NCBI RefSeq assembly: GCF_038397715.1 | Contig: NZ_CP151633.1 | Span: 1,240,001-1,304,000, forward strand | Source: Microbacterium sp. LWO14-1.2 | Lineage (GTDB): Bacteria; Actinomycetota; Actinomycetes; Actinomycetales; Microbacteriaceae | Direction: 5' to 3' | DNA: 64,000 nt | Shown here: positions 16,223 to 26,136 of the stretch, one piece after another | Layout of the letters: each line of letters starts with the position of its first letter | Position numbering within the stretch: the stretch's first letter is position 1 | Made by a program: the position numbers and the translations under genes | The notes under the pieces: model-generated | The model's database searches: none | Told to the model about the DNA's origin: nothing | The model's input: only the letters and a program-made list of their open reading frames with translations

Positions 16223-17623
16223 ATGACCGTCCGCGCGGTCGCCGCCGTCGATCTCGGGGCGACGAGCGGACGGGTCATGATCGGACGCATCGGCGACGGA
16301 CGGCTCGACCTCGAGCTCGTGTCACGGTTCCCCAACGGCCCCGTCGAGCGCGACGACGGCCTGCACTGGGACTTCAGCGCCCTGTACGAGAACGTCGTCG
16401 CCGGACTCGCGGAGGCCGTGCGCCGGGAACCGGGCATCGAGAGCATCGGCATCGACTCCTGGGCGGTCGACTACGGATTGATGGCCGACGGCGAGCTGCT
16501 CGCGGAGCCGTTCCACTACCGTGACGACCGCACGGCTCGCGGCGTCGACGAGGTGCACGCGGTCGCCCCGTTCGCGGAGCTCTACCAGCGCAACGGTCTG
16601 CAGTTCCTTCCCTTCAACACGCTCTACCAGTACCGCGTCGACCCACGGCTGCCCGAGGCGGAGGTCGCACTGCTCGTTCCCGACCTCATCGCGTTCTTCC
16701 TCACGGGCGTCGCAGTCGCCGAGCGCACGAACGCCTCGACCACGGGTCTGCTCGGCGTGACGACCGGCGAGTGGGATGCCGAGCTCGCCGATCGTCTCGG
16801 CATCCCCTCGCGCGTCCTGCCTCCTCTCGTCGACCCCGGCACCGTGATCGGCGCGCTGCGCCCGGAGCTCGCGCAGCGCATCGGCGCGGCGCTGCCGGTG
16901 ATCGCGGTGGGTTCGCACGACACCGCATCCGCCGTCGCCGCCGTGCCGCTGTCGTCGCCGCACTCGGCCTACATCTCCTGCGGCACCTGGGGACTCGTCG
17001 GCGTCGAACTGGCCGAGCCGGTGTTGACGGATGCCGCGCGCGCAGCGAACTTCACGCACGAGCGCGGCGTCGACAGACGCTACCGCTTCCTGCACAACGT
17101 CACGGGACTGTGGCTGCTGAGCGAGACTGTGCGCGCCTGGGAGTCCGAGGACGGCGCGGCGATCGACCTGCCCTCCCTGCTCGACCAGGCATCCGGCGTC
17201 GGCGGTGACGTGCCCCTGTTCGACGCGAACGATCCGTCAGTCAGTGCCCCCGGCGACATGCCGGCGCGGATCGCCGCCCTTCTCGGCGACGATGCGCCGA
17301 CCTCCCGTCCGGCGTTCGCGCGCTCGATCGTGGAGTCGATCGCCGCCGCGTTCGCCGCCGCCGTCCGCACCGCGGAGGGGCTCACGGGTCGTGAGGTCGA
17401 CAGCATCCACCTCGTCGGCGGGGGCTCGCTCAACCGCCTGCTGTGCCAGGCGACAGCCGATCGCACGGGCCTGCCGGTCCTCGCCGGGCCGGTCGAGGCG
17501 ACGGCGCTCGGCAACGTCCTCGTGCAGGCACGTGCCCGCGGCGCGGCGCCTGCGGCGCTCGAGGACCTGCGCGCACTCGTCGCGGCCACCCACGCGCCGG
17601 AGCTGTTCGCCCCGCGCAGTTGA
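16223..17623 (+). CDS. rhaB: Rhamnulokinase
   Basis: 466 aa, FGGY carbohydrate kinase. The N-terminal phosphate loop reads AVDLGATSGRVMIGRI; the catalytic region has IGIDSWAVDYGL; the C-terminal ATP site has VGGGSLNRLLCQ. Phosphorylation of L-rhamnulose is the expected reaction, giving the substrate of the preceding fused aldolase. The ATG at 16223 is used with a weak GGTGGGG ribosome site that overlaps the palindromic element, so rhaB translation may depend on that structure. Confidence 0.92.
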   Translation: MTVRAVAAVDLGATSGRVMIGRIGDGRLDLELVSRFPNGPVERDDGLHWDFSALYENVVAGLAEAVRREPGIESIGIDSWAVDYGLMADGELLAEPFHYRDDRTARGVDEVHAVAPFAELYQRNGLQFLPFNTLYQYRVDPRLPEAEVALLVPDLIAFFLTGVAVAERTNASTTGLLGVTTGEWDAELADRLGIPSRVLPPLVDPGTVIGALRPELAQRIGAALPVIAVGSHDTASAVAAVPLSSPHSAYISCGTWGLVGVELAEPVLTDAARAANFTHERGVDRRYRFLHNVTGLWLLSETVRAWESEDGAAIDLPSLLDQASGVGGDVPLFDANDPSVSAPGDMPARIAALLGDDAPTSRPAFARSIVESIAAAFAAAVRTAEGLTGREVDSIHLVGGGSLNRLLCQATADRTGLPVLAGPVEATALGNVLVQARARGAAPAALEDLRALVAATHAPELFAPRS

Positions 17624-17630
17624 CGCCCCT

Positions 17631-17725
17631 CCGTCGAAACCCACCTCGCGCGTCGAGACCCACCACCCGCGGCGTCGCGGACGATGGGTCTCGACGCGGG
17701 TGGTGGGCCTCGGCGCGAGGCGCGG
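17631..17725. repeat. REP-like palindromic element between rhaB and the GH3 gene
   Basis: The segments GTCGAGACCCA and CCCACCACCCGC are met on the right by perfect complements TGGGTCTCGAC and GCGGGTGGTGGG. A partial direct repeat GTCGA(A/G)ACCCACC lies on the left arm. It sits between convergent genes and may act as a bidirectional transcription stop. Confidence 0.6.
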
Positions 17726-17728
17726 TCG

Positions 17729-20017
17729 TCAGCCCTGCGGCAGGGACCCCGCGTTCGCGCCGGCGAGCAGCTGCTCGATCTGCTCGTGCGTCACGTCGAC
17801 ACCGGGGAAGCCGATGAGGCGCCCGATGGGGAACGACGCCATCATCTTCTGCATCGCGTCGTCGTTCGGCATCATGGATGCGGCCGACGAGTCGGCGCCG
17901 GTCAGGCCGCCCATCAGTCCACCCAGCGCCTCCGTGACGATCGGACCGGCCACCGGGTGCGACACCACATCTCCGATCGACGAGTTCAGGGTCAGCGGCA
18001 GCGATACCTCGTCGCCCTCGACCGCGACCGTCACCGTGGTGCGGATGTCGCGGCTCGACGCGGCCACCTCGACGGTGTAGTCACCGCCCTCGACGACCCA
18101 GCGGTCGATCCGGACGTCCCAGTAGGCGAGGTCTTCGCGACGCACGACGAGCTCCACCGTGCGCGTCTCCCCCGCGGCGAGCGCCACCGACGAGAACGCC
18201 TTCAACTCGCGCGGCGCGCGCTGCACGACAGAGCCGACGGGCGCGATGTACACCTGAACGACCTCGCGCCCGTCGCGATCACCGCCGTTCGTGACGTCGA
18301 CTCGCACGGTCACGTCGCCGCCGTCGGACACCTCCGCCGTCGCATCGCCGTACGAGAACGTCGTGTACGACAGGCCGTGCCCGAACGGAAACGCGACGTC
18401 GAGCCCCTTGGCGTCGTACCAGCGGTAGCCGACGAGGATGCCCTCGCCGTAGCGCACGTGACCGAACTCCCCGGGGAAGTTGCCGAACGACGGGTTGTCC
18501 TCGAGTCGCAGCGGGATGGTCTCGGTGAGCTTGCCCGACGGGTTGACCGCGCCGTAGAGCACGTCGGCGACCGCTCCACCGCCGGCCTGCCCCAGCAGCC
18601 AGCTCTCGACGATCGCGGGCACCCGGTCGGCGAACGGGAGCGCGACGACGCCGCCGTTCGACAGCACGACGACCGTGCGGGGGTTCGCCTCGATCACGGC
18701 ATCCAGCAGCGCGAGCTGCACGGCGGGAAGGTCGATGTGGTCGCGGTCGAAACCCTCGGACTCCTCCGCGGCGGGCAGCCCCAGGAACACGACGGCCACC
18801 TCGGCGGCCCGCGCGGCGGCGACGGCTTCGGACCGCAGCTCCTCAGCGGAACGACCGGATGCCGCGACAGCACCGCCCTCGACAGCGAACCCCGCAGCGT
18901 ACGAGACACGATCCCCGCCGACCGCGCTCATCTCGTCGAGGGCGGTGTCGACGCGCGTGGGGTTGATGAGCGAGGAGCCGGCACCCTGGAAACGAGGCTC
19001 GGTCGCGAACGCTCCGATCACGGCCACACGCTGCTCTGGGGCGAGCGGCAGCACGGCATCCCGGTTCTTGAGCAGGACGATCGACCGCCCGGCGGCCTCG
19101 CGCGCCAGCGCGTGGTGGGCGGCGGTGTCGAGCGGCCCCGCTGCGGCATCCCGCGCCTGGGCCTTGCGGACGAGGGCGATCGCGCGGTCGGCCGCGACGT
19201 CGAGCACGGTCTCGTCGAGTTCGCCGGACTGCACGGCGGCGGCGAGCTGAGCATCCGTCCTCCCGCCCGACGAGGGCATCTCGAGATCGAGGCCCGCCGC
19301 GACACCGGCGACGCGGTCGTTGACGGCGCCCCAGTCCGAGACGACGAGGCCGTCGAAGCCCCAGTCGTCGCGGAGCACCTGCGTCAGCAACCACGGGTCC
19401 TCCGAGGCGTAGACGCCGTTGATGCGGTTGTACGAGCACATGACTGTCCACGGCTGCGCGTCGCGCACGACCCGCTCGAAGCCGCGCAGGTAGATCTCGC
19501 GCAGGGGCCGAGGGTCGACGTCGGAGCTCGCACGCATCCGATCGAACTCCTGGTTGTTCGCCGCGAAGTGCTTGAGAGACGACCCGACGCCCTGCGACTG
19601 GATGCCGCGCACCGACGCGGCACCGAGGACGCCGGAGACCAGCGGATCCTCCGAGAAGTATTCGAAGTTGCGACCGCAGAGCGGAGAGCGCTTGATGTTG
19701 ATGCCGGGGCCGAGCACGACCGCGACGTTCTCGATCGCGGCCTCCACGCCGATCGCGGCGCCGACGCGCTCGACGAGCTCGGGATCGAAGGAGGATCCGA
19801 TGCCGACCGCCGGCGGGAAGCACGTGGCTGGCACGCTGCTGGCGAGACCGAGGTGGTCGGTGGCGTCCGCCTGCTTGCGGAGTCCGTGCGGACCGTCGGT
19901 CATCATGATCGACGGCAGGCCCACCCGGTCGATGCTCTTCGTGGTCCAGAAGTCGGCGCCGCTCGTGAGCGAAGCCTTCTCCTCGAGGGTGAGGTCGGAT
20001 GCCGAGGTGTCGGTCAT
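17729..20017 (-). CDS. Glycoside hydrolase family 3 beta-glycosidase
   Basis: 762 aa with no signal peptide, so probably cytoplasmic. The GH3 N-terminal barrel contains GPGINIKRSPLCGRNFEY, SLKHFAANNQE and the nucleophile motif VVSDWGAV. The GH3 C-terminal domain contains GNGVV-like VVLSNGGVVAL, and a C-terminal fibronectin III-like domain is present. The length and layout fit bacterial beta-glucosidases; the exact sugar is not determinable. The ATG near 20017 is followed by MTDTSASDLTLEEKA, the usual GH3 opening. It is divergent from a TetR regulator, with a palindrome between them. Confidence 0.9.
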   Translation of the reverse strand: MTDTSASDLTLEEKASLTSGADFWTTKSIDRVGLPSIMMTDGPHGLRKQADATDHLGLASSVPATCFPPAVGIGSSFDPELVERVGAAIGVEAAIENVAVVLGPGINIKRSPLCGRNFEYFSEDPLVSGVLGAASVRGIQSQGVGSSLKHFAANNQEFDRMRASSDVDPRPLREIYLRGFERVVRDAQPWTVMCSYNRINGVYASEDPWLLTQVLRDDWGFDGLVVSDWGAVNDRVAGVAAGLDLEMPSSGGRTDAQLAAAVQSGELDETVLDVAADRAIALVRKAQARDAAAGPLDTAAHHALAREAAGRSIVLLKNRDAVLPLAPEQRVAVIGAFATEPRFQGAGSSLINPTRVDTALDEMSAVGGDRVSYAAGFAVEGGAVAASGRSAEELRSEAVAAARAAEVAVVFLGLPAAEESEGFDRDHIDLPAVQLALLDAVIEANPRTVVVLSNGGVVALPFADRVPAIVESWLLGQAGGGAVADVLYGAVNPSGKLTETIPLRLEDNPSFGNFPGEFGHVRYGEGILVGYRWYDAKGLDVAFPFGHGLSYTTFSYGDATAEVSDGGDVTVRVDVTNGGDRDGREVVQVYIAPVGSVVQRAPRELKAFSSVALAAGETRTVELVVRREDLAYWDVRIDRWVVEGGDYTVEVAASSRDIRTTVTVAVEGDEVSLPLTLNSSIGDVVSHPVAGPIVTEALGGLMGGLTGADSSAASMMPNDDAMQKMMASFPIGRLIGFPGVDVTHEQIEQLLAGANAGSLPQG

Positions 20018-20072
20018 GGTCGTCCTTTCGCGGCGACGGCGGTGTCTTCCGAAAACCATACGACAGTCAGTA

Positions 20073-20083
20073 TTGGAATTCAA
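20073..20083. promoter_or_regulatory. Palindromic operator candidate TTGGAATTCAA
   Basis: TTGGAATTCAA (palindromic about GAATTC) sits in the AT-rich 92-bp gap between the GH3 gene and its divergent TetR gene, about 27 bp from the TetR start. Flanking CAGTCAGTA and CAGCATTCAG may extend the site. Confidence 0.4.
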
Positions 20084-20109
20084 ACAGCATTCAGGATTAG
20101 GGTCGAGGG

Positions 20110-20691
20110 ATGGCACGACGAGGTTCATACGCGAAGGGCGTGGCCCGGCGTCAGGAGATCCTGGAGAGCGCCCTCGACGTCATCGGGCGCACCGGCTACC
20201 GCAACGCGTCGCTCAAACAGATCGCCGAAGCCGTGGGCGTCACTCCCGCGGCGCTGCTGCACTACTTCGGATCGAAGGAAGAGCTCTTCACCGAGGTGCT
20301 CCGTACACGCGACGAGCACGACGAGCGCGACCCCCGTATGAACGATCCGGGGGATGCGAAAGCGGCTTTCCTCGACGTCATCCGCCACAACGCCGAGGTG
20401 CCGGGCGTCGTCGAGCTGTTCTCGCGCCTGGCAGTGGATGCCGCCGACCCCGAGCATCCCGCCCACCGGTACTTCCTGGATCGCAGCGAACGTCTCCGCG
20501 GCCGCATCGCCGAGGCGTTCGACGGCGACACGGTGGAGCGAGCGGCGCTGGACGCCGACACGACAGCGCGGGTCGTTCAGGCGGTCGCCGACGGCCTGCA
20601 GCTGCAGTGGCTGATCGACCCATCGGTCGACATGCCCGGCATCCTCGAGGCCCTCATGGACGTACTGTATCCACCGACGGCGCCACGCTGA
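20110..20691 (+). CDS. TetR-family transcriptional regulator
   Basis: 193 aa. The TetR DNA-binding domain (RQEILESALDVIGRTGYRNA; IAEAVGVTPAALLHYFGSKE) is followed by a C-terminal helical domain containing the PGVVELFSRLAVDAADPEHPA region typical of regulators beside sugar hydrolases. GAGGG lies a few bases ahead of the ATG. It is divergent from the GH3 gene and its probable regulator; a sugar-linked ligand is inferred. Confidence 0.87.
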   Translation: MARRGSYAKGVARRQEILESALDVIGRTGYRNASLKQIAEAVGVTPAALLHYFGSKEELFTEVLRTRDEHDERDPRMNDPGDAKAAFLDVIRHNAEVPGVVELFSRLAVDAADPEHPAHRYFLDRSERLRGRIAEAFDGDTVERAALDADTTARVVQAVADGLQLQWLIDPSVDMPGILEALMDVLYPPTAPR

Positions 20692-20726
20692 CCATCAGCC
20701 CGCGCCGGAAGCCCGGCCCCGGCGGG

Positions 20727-21974
20727 TCAGCGGACGTTGCCGTTGGAGCAGGTCTGCTGCGCTGCCGAGTTGCCCTTGATCGAGTTCGGGAGCGCGACGA
20801 CGTTGCTCGGCTCCTCCGTGGCCGGCGCGGTGGCAGTCGGATCCGGCACCGTGGTGTCAGGGACGGGGTCGGTCACGACGACTCCGTCATTCGCGGTGTT
20901 CTCGTGCGTCACCTGCAGCTGGGCGTTCTCGTTGATCGCATCCCACATCGCCTGCGCGGCCGACTTGTTCGCGACGACCTTGTTCGGGTTGTCCGCATCC
21001 GTGCCGGTCGGGTACTGCAGGAACACGATGTCCTCGAAGGGCACCGACTTCACGGCCAGGGCGATCTGCGCGATCATCGTCGGGTTGGCGAGCGAGGTGC
21101 TGGTCTCCATGTTGCTCAGTCCGGTGTTCGCGAGCTTGAGCATCATGGGGAAGTTGCCGAGGGTGTCGCTGCTGATGAGCTTGCGCACGAGGCTCGACAT
21201 GTACTGCTGCTGGTTGCCGATGCGTCCGAGGTCGCTTCCATCGCCGACTCCATGGCGGGTGCGCAGGAACTGCAGGGCCTCGAGCCCCTGGACGGTGTGC
21301 GTCCCGGCCGCCATGTCGAGGCCGGTGTACTTGTCCTTGATGGGGTTCGCGAGACAGACGTCGACGCCGCCGATCGCGTTGGTGATCTCGATCACGCCGC
21401 CGAAGGTGACGGACGCCGCGAACTGGATCTCCTGACCGGTGAGCTGGGTGATCGTCTTCGCGACGCAGTTCAGACCGCCGTCGGTGTAGGCGGTGTTGAG
21501 CGGCTGCTTGCTCATCGCGGAGTGCATGTTGCCCTTGTCGTCCTCGCAGGCGGGGATGCCGAGCATGAGGTCTCGCGGGAAGCTCACCACGGTGATGCGG
21601 CGGGGCTCTTCGGAGACGTGGACGAGCAGGTTCACGTCGTTGAGGGTGCCCTCGGAGTCGGCGCCGGAGCAGCGCTCACCGAAGTACTGCGCGTAGGCCT
21701 CCTCACAGGTGTCGACGCCCGTGAGCAGCAGGTTGAACCCGCCCTTGTACTCCCCGATGTCGGGGGGAAGCTCCTCGGTGCCCTCCAGCTCGACGGCGTT
21801 CGCCGACACGGTGCTCGTCAGGTCGTACGCGACGTAGGCGGCGACGCCGAGCCCGCTCACCAGCACGACGGAGAGGCCGATCGCGAGGAACTTCAAGAGC
21901 TGGCTGACAGCACCGGGGGTGCGCTGCTGACCATGCCGTGCGAGGGTACGGCGGCGTCGGGTGTGGGGACTCAC
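20727..21974 (-). CDS. LytR-CpsA-Psr (LCP) family cell wall ligase
   Basis: 415 aa. A basic cytoplasmic head, one transmembrane helix (about residues 28-50) and an extracellular LCP domain. Conserved phosphate-binding residues appear in GFNLLLTGVDT, ITVVSFPRDLMLGIP and LQFLRTRHGVGDGSDLGRIGNQQQ. LCP enzymes transfer polymers from lipid carriers to peptidoglycan. A Thr/Pro-rich linker and a short tail with a cysteine follow. The GTG start (21972-21974) is chosen because it begins the basic head. tRNA-Ser(TGA) lies 50 nt upstream. Confidence 0.9.
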   Translation of the reverse strand: MSPHTRRRRTLARHGQQRTPGAVSQLLKFLAIGLSVVLVSGLGVAAYVAYDLTSTVSANAVELEGTEELPPDIGEYKGGFNLLLTGVDTCEEAYAQYFGERCSGADSEGTLNDVNLLVHVSEEPRRITVVSFPRDLMLGIPACEDDKGNMHSAMSKQPLNTAYTDGGLNCVAKTITQLTGQEIQFAASVTFGGVIEITNAIGGVDVCLANPIKDKYTGLDMAAGTHTVQGLEALQFLRTRHGVGDGSDLGRIGNQQQYMSSLVRKLISSDTLGNFPMMLKLANTGLSNMETSTSLANPTMIAQIALAVKSVPFEDIVFLQYPTGTDADNPNKVVANKSAAQAMWDAINENAQLQVTHENTANDGVVVTDPVPDTTVPDPTATAPATEEPSNVVALPNSIKGNSAAQQTCSNGNVR

Positions 21975-22024
21975 TCGTGGCCTTTCGGTTCAGCGTCTCG
22001 GTGCGGCGACACCGTGCTTCGAAG

Positions 22025-22109
22025 CGGAGGGTGTGGGATTCGAACCCACGAGACATCTCTGCCCACTGGTTTTCAAGACCAGCTCCATCGGCCGCTCGGA
22101 CAACCCTCC
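22025..22109 (-). tRNA. tRNA-Ser (anticodon TGA)
   Basis: 85 nt, no encoded CCA. Acceptor GGAGGGT/ACCCTCC, anticodon stem CTGGT/ACCAG with loop CTTGAAA, long variable arm and T-loop TTCGAAT. It lies downstream of serS and its HAD partner on the same strand. Confidence 0.95.
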
Positions 22110-22151
22110 CGACAGACGAATCCGCCGACAAGCCGTGAGTCTAGCCGAGTT

Positions 22152-22970
22152 CTATTCTCCCGCGCTGACCTGGGCGGCTGCTGGAAGCGTGTTCAGCGCG
22201 TCGGCGAGGCCGCCGTCCTCGACGTCGGCCGTCGTCTCCCCGGCCGCGGCCTTCACTTCGGCGGGCGCCTGCCCCATGGCGACCGCGCGTCCGCCGATCT
22301 GCTGGGCCCACGTGAACATGCCGATGTCGTTGCGCCCGTCGCCCGCGACGAGCACGCGGTCTCCGTCGAAGCCGAGCTCGGTGCGCACACGCTCGAGGGC
22401 GGTCCCCTTGTCGACGCCCTGCGGGGCGATGTCGAGCCACGCCGTCCAGCCGATCGCGTACGACACCTCGTTGAGACCGGCGTCGGCGACGAGGCGGTGG
22501 AAGTCCTCCTCGTCATGGCCGGGCGAGACGACGACGACGCGCGACACGGGCTCGGCGACGAGTTCCTCGAAGCCGACCTGCCGCCCTCCGTCGAGGGTCC
22601 AGTCATCGAGGTGCTCTGTGTAGAGACGCTGCCCCGAGGCGAGCTCCACCATGTAGCGCGCTTCGGGCAGACGCGCGCGCAGCAGAGCCAGCACCGGCGA
22701 CGCGTCGAAGGTCTCGATGTGCCAGCGCTCCCACTCGTCGCCGACCCGGCGCATCGTGACGGCACCGTTCGAGCACACGACGTACTCCGGCGTGAGGCCG
22801 AGCAAGTCGACGTACCGCTCCGTGGCGTTCCAGCTGCGGCCGGTCGCGATCGTGACCTCGTGACCGCCGTCGCGCAGTCGGGCGACGGCCTCGGGCACGC
22901 CGGGACTCATCGACTCGTCCTGCAGCAGGATCGTGCCGTCGACGTCGAGACCGATGAGCCAGGATGTCAT
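22152..22970 (-). CDS. HAD-superfamily (Cof-type) phosphatase
   Basis: 272 aa. Motif [10 protein letters not shown] gives the nucleophile Asp; motif II is ITIATGRS-like (VTIATGRSW); motif IV is [14 protein letters not shown] large C2 cap separates motifs II and III, as in Cof/YidA sugar-phosphate phosphatases. Its start overlaps the serS stop by 4 nt, so it is translationally coupled to serS, an arrangement common in Microbacteriaceae. The substrate is unknown. Confidence 0.9.
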   Translation of the reverse strand: MTSWLIGLDVDGTILLQDESMSPGVPEAVARLRDGGHEVTIATGRSWNATERYVDLLGLTPEYVVCSNGAVTMRRVGDEWERWHIETFDASPVLALLRARLPEARYMVELASGQRLYTEHLDDWTLDGGRQVGFEELVAEPVSRVVVVSPGHDEEDFHRLVADAGLNEVSYAIGWTAWLDIAPQGVDKGTALERVRTELGFDGDRVLVAGDGRNDIGMFTWAQQIGGRAVAMGQAPAEVKAAAGETTADVEDGGLADALNTLPAAAQVSAGE

Positions 22971-24250
22971 GCGGTCGGCTCCAGCACCTCGAGGCCGCCC
23001 AGATACGGACGCAGCACCTCGGGCACGCGGACGGATCCGTCGGCCTGCTGGTGCGTCTCGAGCAGGGCGACGATCCACCGGGTCGTCGCGAGCGTCCCGT
23101 TCAGGGTCGCGACCGGCTGGGTCTTCGCCTGCTGACCGTCCTCCGCCGCCGGGCGGTGCCTCACGTCGAGGCGCCGCGCCTGGTACGTGGTGCAGTTCGA
23201 CGTCGACGTCAGCTCCCGGAATGCACCCTGCGTCGGCACCCACGCCTCGATGTCGTACTTGCGGGCAGCGCTCGACCCGAGGTCGCCGGCCGCGACGTCG
23301 ATCACCCGGTACGCGAGGCCGAGCGACGTGAGCATCTCCTCCTGCAGGGCGACCAGACGCAGGTGCTCCGCCTCGGCGTCCTCGGGCGTCGTGTACACGA
23401 ACATCTCGAGCTTGTTGAACTGGTGCACGCGGATGATGCCGCGGGTGTCCTTGCCGTGCGATCCCGCCTCGCGCCGGTAGCAGGTGGACCAGCCCGCATA
23501 GCGGAGCGGGCCGCGTCCGAGGTCGACGATCTCGTCCTTGTGGTAGCCCGCGAGCGCGACCTCGCTGGTGCCGACGAGGTACAGGTCGTCGTCCTTGTCG
23601 AGGTGGTAGACCTCGTCGGCGTGCTCGCCGAGGAAGCCGGTGCCCTGCATGATCTCCGGGCGCACGAGCGTGGGCGTGATCAGCGGAACGAAGTCGTTCT
23701 GCAGCGCCTTGTCGAGCGCGAGGTTCATGAGCGCGATCTCGAGGCGGGCTCCGATCCCGCGGAGGAAGTAGAACCGGGCGCCCGACACCTTCGCCCCGCG
23801 CTCCATGTCGATCGCGCCGAGGATCTCTCCGATCTCGAGGTGGTCGCGCGGTTCGAAGTCGAACGCGGGCACCTCGCCCACGCGGCGCAGCTCGACGAAG
23901 TCGGCCTCGCCGCCGGCCGGCACACCGTCGATCACGACGTTCTCGATGCGCGCGAGCGCCTCGGCCGCCTTCTCTGACGCCTCGTTCGAGACCTGCTGCG
24001 CCTGCTTGACGCGGTCGGCGAGGTCCTTGGCCTGCGCGACGAGCGCGGCCTTCTCCTCCTTGGGCGCCTTCGCGACCTGCTTGCCGAACGCGTTCTGCTC
24101 GGCCCGGAGCTCCTCGAAGGCGGCGAGCGCGGCCCGGCGCGATCGGTCGGCCTCGAGCGCGGCGTCGACGGTGCCCTGGTCGTTGCCACGGGCGGCCTGA
24201 GAACGGCGGACGATCTCCGGGTTTTCGCGGAGGAGTGCGAGGTCGATCAT
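22967..24250 (-). CDS. serS: Seryl-tRNA synthetase
   Basis: 427 aa, full length. An N-terminal two-helix coiled-coil arm (about residues 30-105) is followed by the class II catalytic core. Motif 2 is in [22 protein letters not shown] and motif 3 in [18 protein letters not shown]. The TSE-type serine site appears as LVGTSEVAL. It charges both serine tRNAs of the window. The start [12 protein letters not shown] is canonical for the family. Confidence 0.96.
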   Translation of the reverse strand: MIDLALLRENPEIVRRSQAARGNDQGTVDAALEADRSRRAALAAFEELRAEQNAFGKQVAKAPKEEKAALVAQAKDLADRVKQAQQVSNEASEKAAEALARIENVVIDGVPAGGEADFVELRRVGEVPAFDFEPRDHLEIGEILGAIDMERGAKVSGARFYFLRGIGARLEIALMNLALDKALQNDFVPLITPTLVRPEIMQGTGFLGEHADEVYHLDKDDDLYLVGTSEVALAGYHKDEIVDLGRGPLRYAGWSTCYRREAGSHGKDTRGIIRVHQFNKLEMFVYTTPEDAEAEHLRLVALQEEMLTSLGLAYRVIDVAAGDLGSSAARKYDIEAWVPTQGAFRELTSTSNCTTYQARRLDVRHRPAAEDGQQAKTQPVATLNGTLATTRWIVALLETHQQADGSVRVPEVLRPYLGGLEVLEPTA

Positions 24251-24324
24251 CCACCAAGTCTATGGCGAGTCCCGGGCGCGTCAGCGCGGCGGGAGACCGC
24301 TCCGCGCGGCGTTAGAGTAGCGCC

Positions 24325-25323
24325 ATGACGAAGAGCTCCCCGGCCCGGCGACAGGCCGCTCTCGTCTACAACCCCATCAAGGTCGCCGAGAGAGAGCTGC
24401 GCGCGCGGGTGCGTGAACTCTCGAAGGAGGCGGGGTGGGAGCATCCTGCGTTCTATCCGACGACGATCCAGGATGCCGGGCAGCGCGCGACCGCGCAGGC
24501 GCTGGAACGCGGGGTCGACGTCGTGCTCGTCGCCGGCGGCGACGGGACCGTCCGGGCGGTCTCGGAGACGATCGCGAACACGGGCGTGCCGCTCGCGATC
24601 CTGCCGAGCGGGACCGGCAACCTCCTCGCCCGCAACCTGGGCCTCCCGCTGGCCGGACCGGACGACATGATCAGGGCGGCGCTCGGCGACTTCCGGCATC
24701 CGATCGACATCGGGTGGGCGCGGCTCACGCGCGAGAACGGCGACGAGGAGGAGCACGCGTACGTCGTGCTCGCCGGCATCGGACTCGACGCCGACATGAT
24801 CGCGAACACGCGTCCGGATCTCAAGCGCTCGGTCGGGTGGATCGCCTACGTCGACGGCGCGGCGCGCTCGCTCGTCACGGCGGAGCCCTTCCGGGCGGTG
24901 TTCCAGATCGACGACGGACGCCTGCACACCACGAAGGTGCACAGCATCCTCTTCGCGAACTGCGGCACGCTGCCGGCCGGCATCGCGCTGATCCCCGACG
25001 CGTCGATCACGGATGCCACGCTCGACCTCGCGGTGATCCAGCCGACCGGTGTGCTGGGCTGGCTGGGCGTGTGGCGCAAGATCTGGTGGGACAACTCGGT
25101 GCTGCGGCGATTCAGAGCCGGACGCCGGGTGCTCGACCGCCGTGGCAAGGACGCCTCTGTGCACTACTTCCGAGGCACGATCGCCGAAGCCGCGGCGAAC
25201 CGGCCGACGCCCATCGAGCTCGACGGCGACGAGTTCGGCTCCGCCGTGCGCATCACCTGCCGGGTCGACCCCGGGGCCCTGCTGCTCGCGCTGCCGGCAG
25301 GGCATCCGATCTCGTCGCTCTGA
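24325..25323 (+). CDS. Diacylglycerol/lipid kinase-family protein
   Basis: 332 aa of the DAGK catalytic-domain family. The nucleotide loop reads VLVAGGDGTVRAVSE and is followed by LAILPSGTGNLLARNLGLPL, both diagnostic. The C-terminal beta-sandwich includes IELDGDEFG. Likely a cytosolic lipid kinase acting at the membrane, substrate not fixed. It is divergent from serS (74-nt gap) and convergent with a lipoprotein gene. Confidence 0.88.
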   Translation: MTKSSPARRQAALVYNPIKVAERELRARVRELSKEAGWEHPAFYPTTIQDAGQRATAQALERGVDVVLVAGGDGTVRAVSETIANTGVPLAILPSGTGNLLARNLGLPLAGPDDMIRAALGDFRHPIDIGWARLTRENGDEEEHAYVVLAGIGLDADMIANTRPDLKRSVGWIAYVDGAARSLVTAEPFRAVFQIDDGRLHTTKVHSILFANCGTLPAGIALIPDASITDATLDLAVIQPTGVLGWLGVWRKIWWDNSVLRRFRAGRRVLDRRGKDASVHYFRGTIAEAAANRPTPIELDGDEFGSAVRITCRVDPGALLLALPAGHPISSL

Positions 25324-25347
25324 CGTTCGCGGGATCCGCTCCGCTCG

Positions 25348-26073
25348 TCAGCCGCGCACCTGCACGGTGCCGTCGAGCGAGTCGCCCACGAGCGTGAGCG
25401 TGAAGTCCCCGTCGTCGATCGCGTCGTCGTCGAACGAGAGGATCGTCGCGCGGGGCGCCATGTCCATCGTGCACATCTGCTCCGGGTCGGTCGCGAAGGT
25501 CACCGTACCGGTGTTGCCCGACCCCTCGACGCTGTCGACCACGGGCGGGCACCCGGACGAGCCCCAGGTGAGCAGCACGAGCGAGGAGTCGTCGAACCAG
25601 CCGGCCGAGGGCGTGTACTCGGTCGGAGAGCCCGGCGTCCCGGTGAAGGCCGCATCGCCCTCCAGGTCGACGTCGTCCTGCAGCTCTCCGTACGTCACCG
25701 CGAGCGTGATCTCCGCGGTCGGATCCACCCCTTCGGGGAGAGTGCCGAGGCTCGCGCGCTGCGCCATGTCGGCGGTGCAGACCTGATCGGCATCCGAATC
25801 GACGAGCGTCACCGAGACCTTCTGACCGTCAGCGCTCACCTCGTCGACCAGCGGGATGCAGGTGGACGACCCCCAGGTCACGACCGCGAAAGCCCGGCCG
25901 TCGTCGAGGATCGTGCCCTCCATGTCGTCGAACTCGTCGGACGCACCGGGCCCGGCCGACGGGTCCGAGGTCGTCTCCCCCGCACCCGCACCGGGGCCGA
26001 CGGTGCAGCCGGCGAGGAGCAGCGCGGCGGCGAGGGCGGAAAGCGTGGCGGTGACGAGCCTGGGGGAGGTCAT
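25348..26073 (-). CDS. Lipoprotein with two tandem copies of a cysteine-pair domain
   Basis: 241 aa, signal peptide with lipobox LLLAGC (Cys near residue 23). No known family was recognised. The mature part is an internal duplication: VTWGSSTCIPLVDEVSADG with VCTADMAQRASLGTLP is matched by LTWGSSGCPPVVDSVEGSG with MCTMDMAPRATILSF. Each copy has two cysteines that could form a disulphide. Acidic overall, exposed on the outer face of the membrane. Monocistronic by spacing. Confidence 0.75.
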   Translation of the reverse strand: MTSPRLVTATLSALAAALLLAGCTVGPGAGAGETTSDPSAGPGASDEFDDMEGTILDDGRAFAVVTWGSSTCIPLVDEVSADGQKVSVTLVDSDADQVCTADMAQRASLGTLPEGVDPTAEITLAVTYGELQDDVDLEGDAAFTGTPGSPTEYTPSAGWFDDSSLVLLTWGSSGCPPVVDSVEGSGNTGTVTFATDPEQMCTMDMAPRATILSFDDDAIDDGDFTLTLVGDSLDGTVQVRG

Positions 26074-26136
26074 GCTCTCAGGCTAGCCACGGCCGAACAG
26101 CCCGCAAAGGACCGTTGACGAACTGCGGCCCAGCCG

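Noticed and set aside
17684..20341. Long rightward open frame opposite the GH3 gene
   Set aside because: It is the complementary frame of a clear GH3 enzyme and shows no domains.
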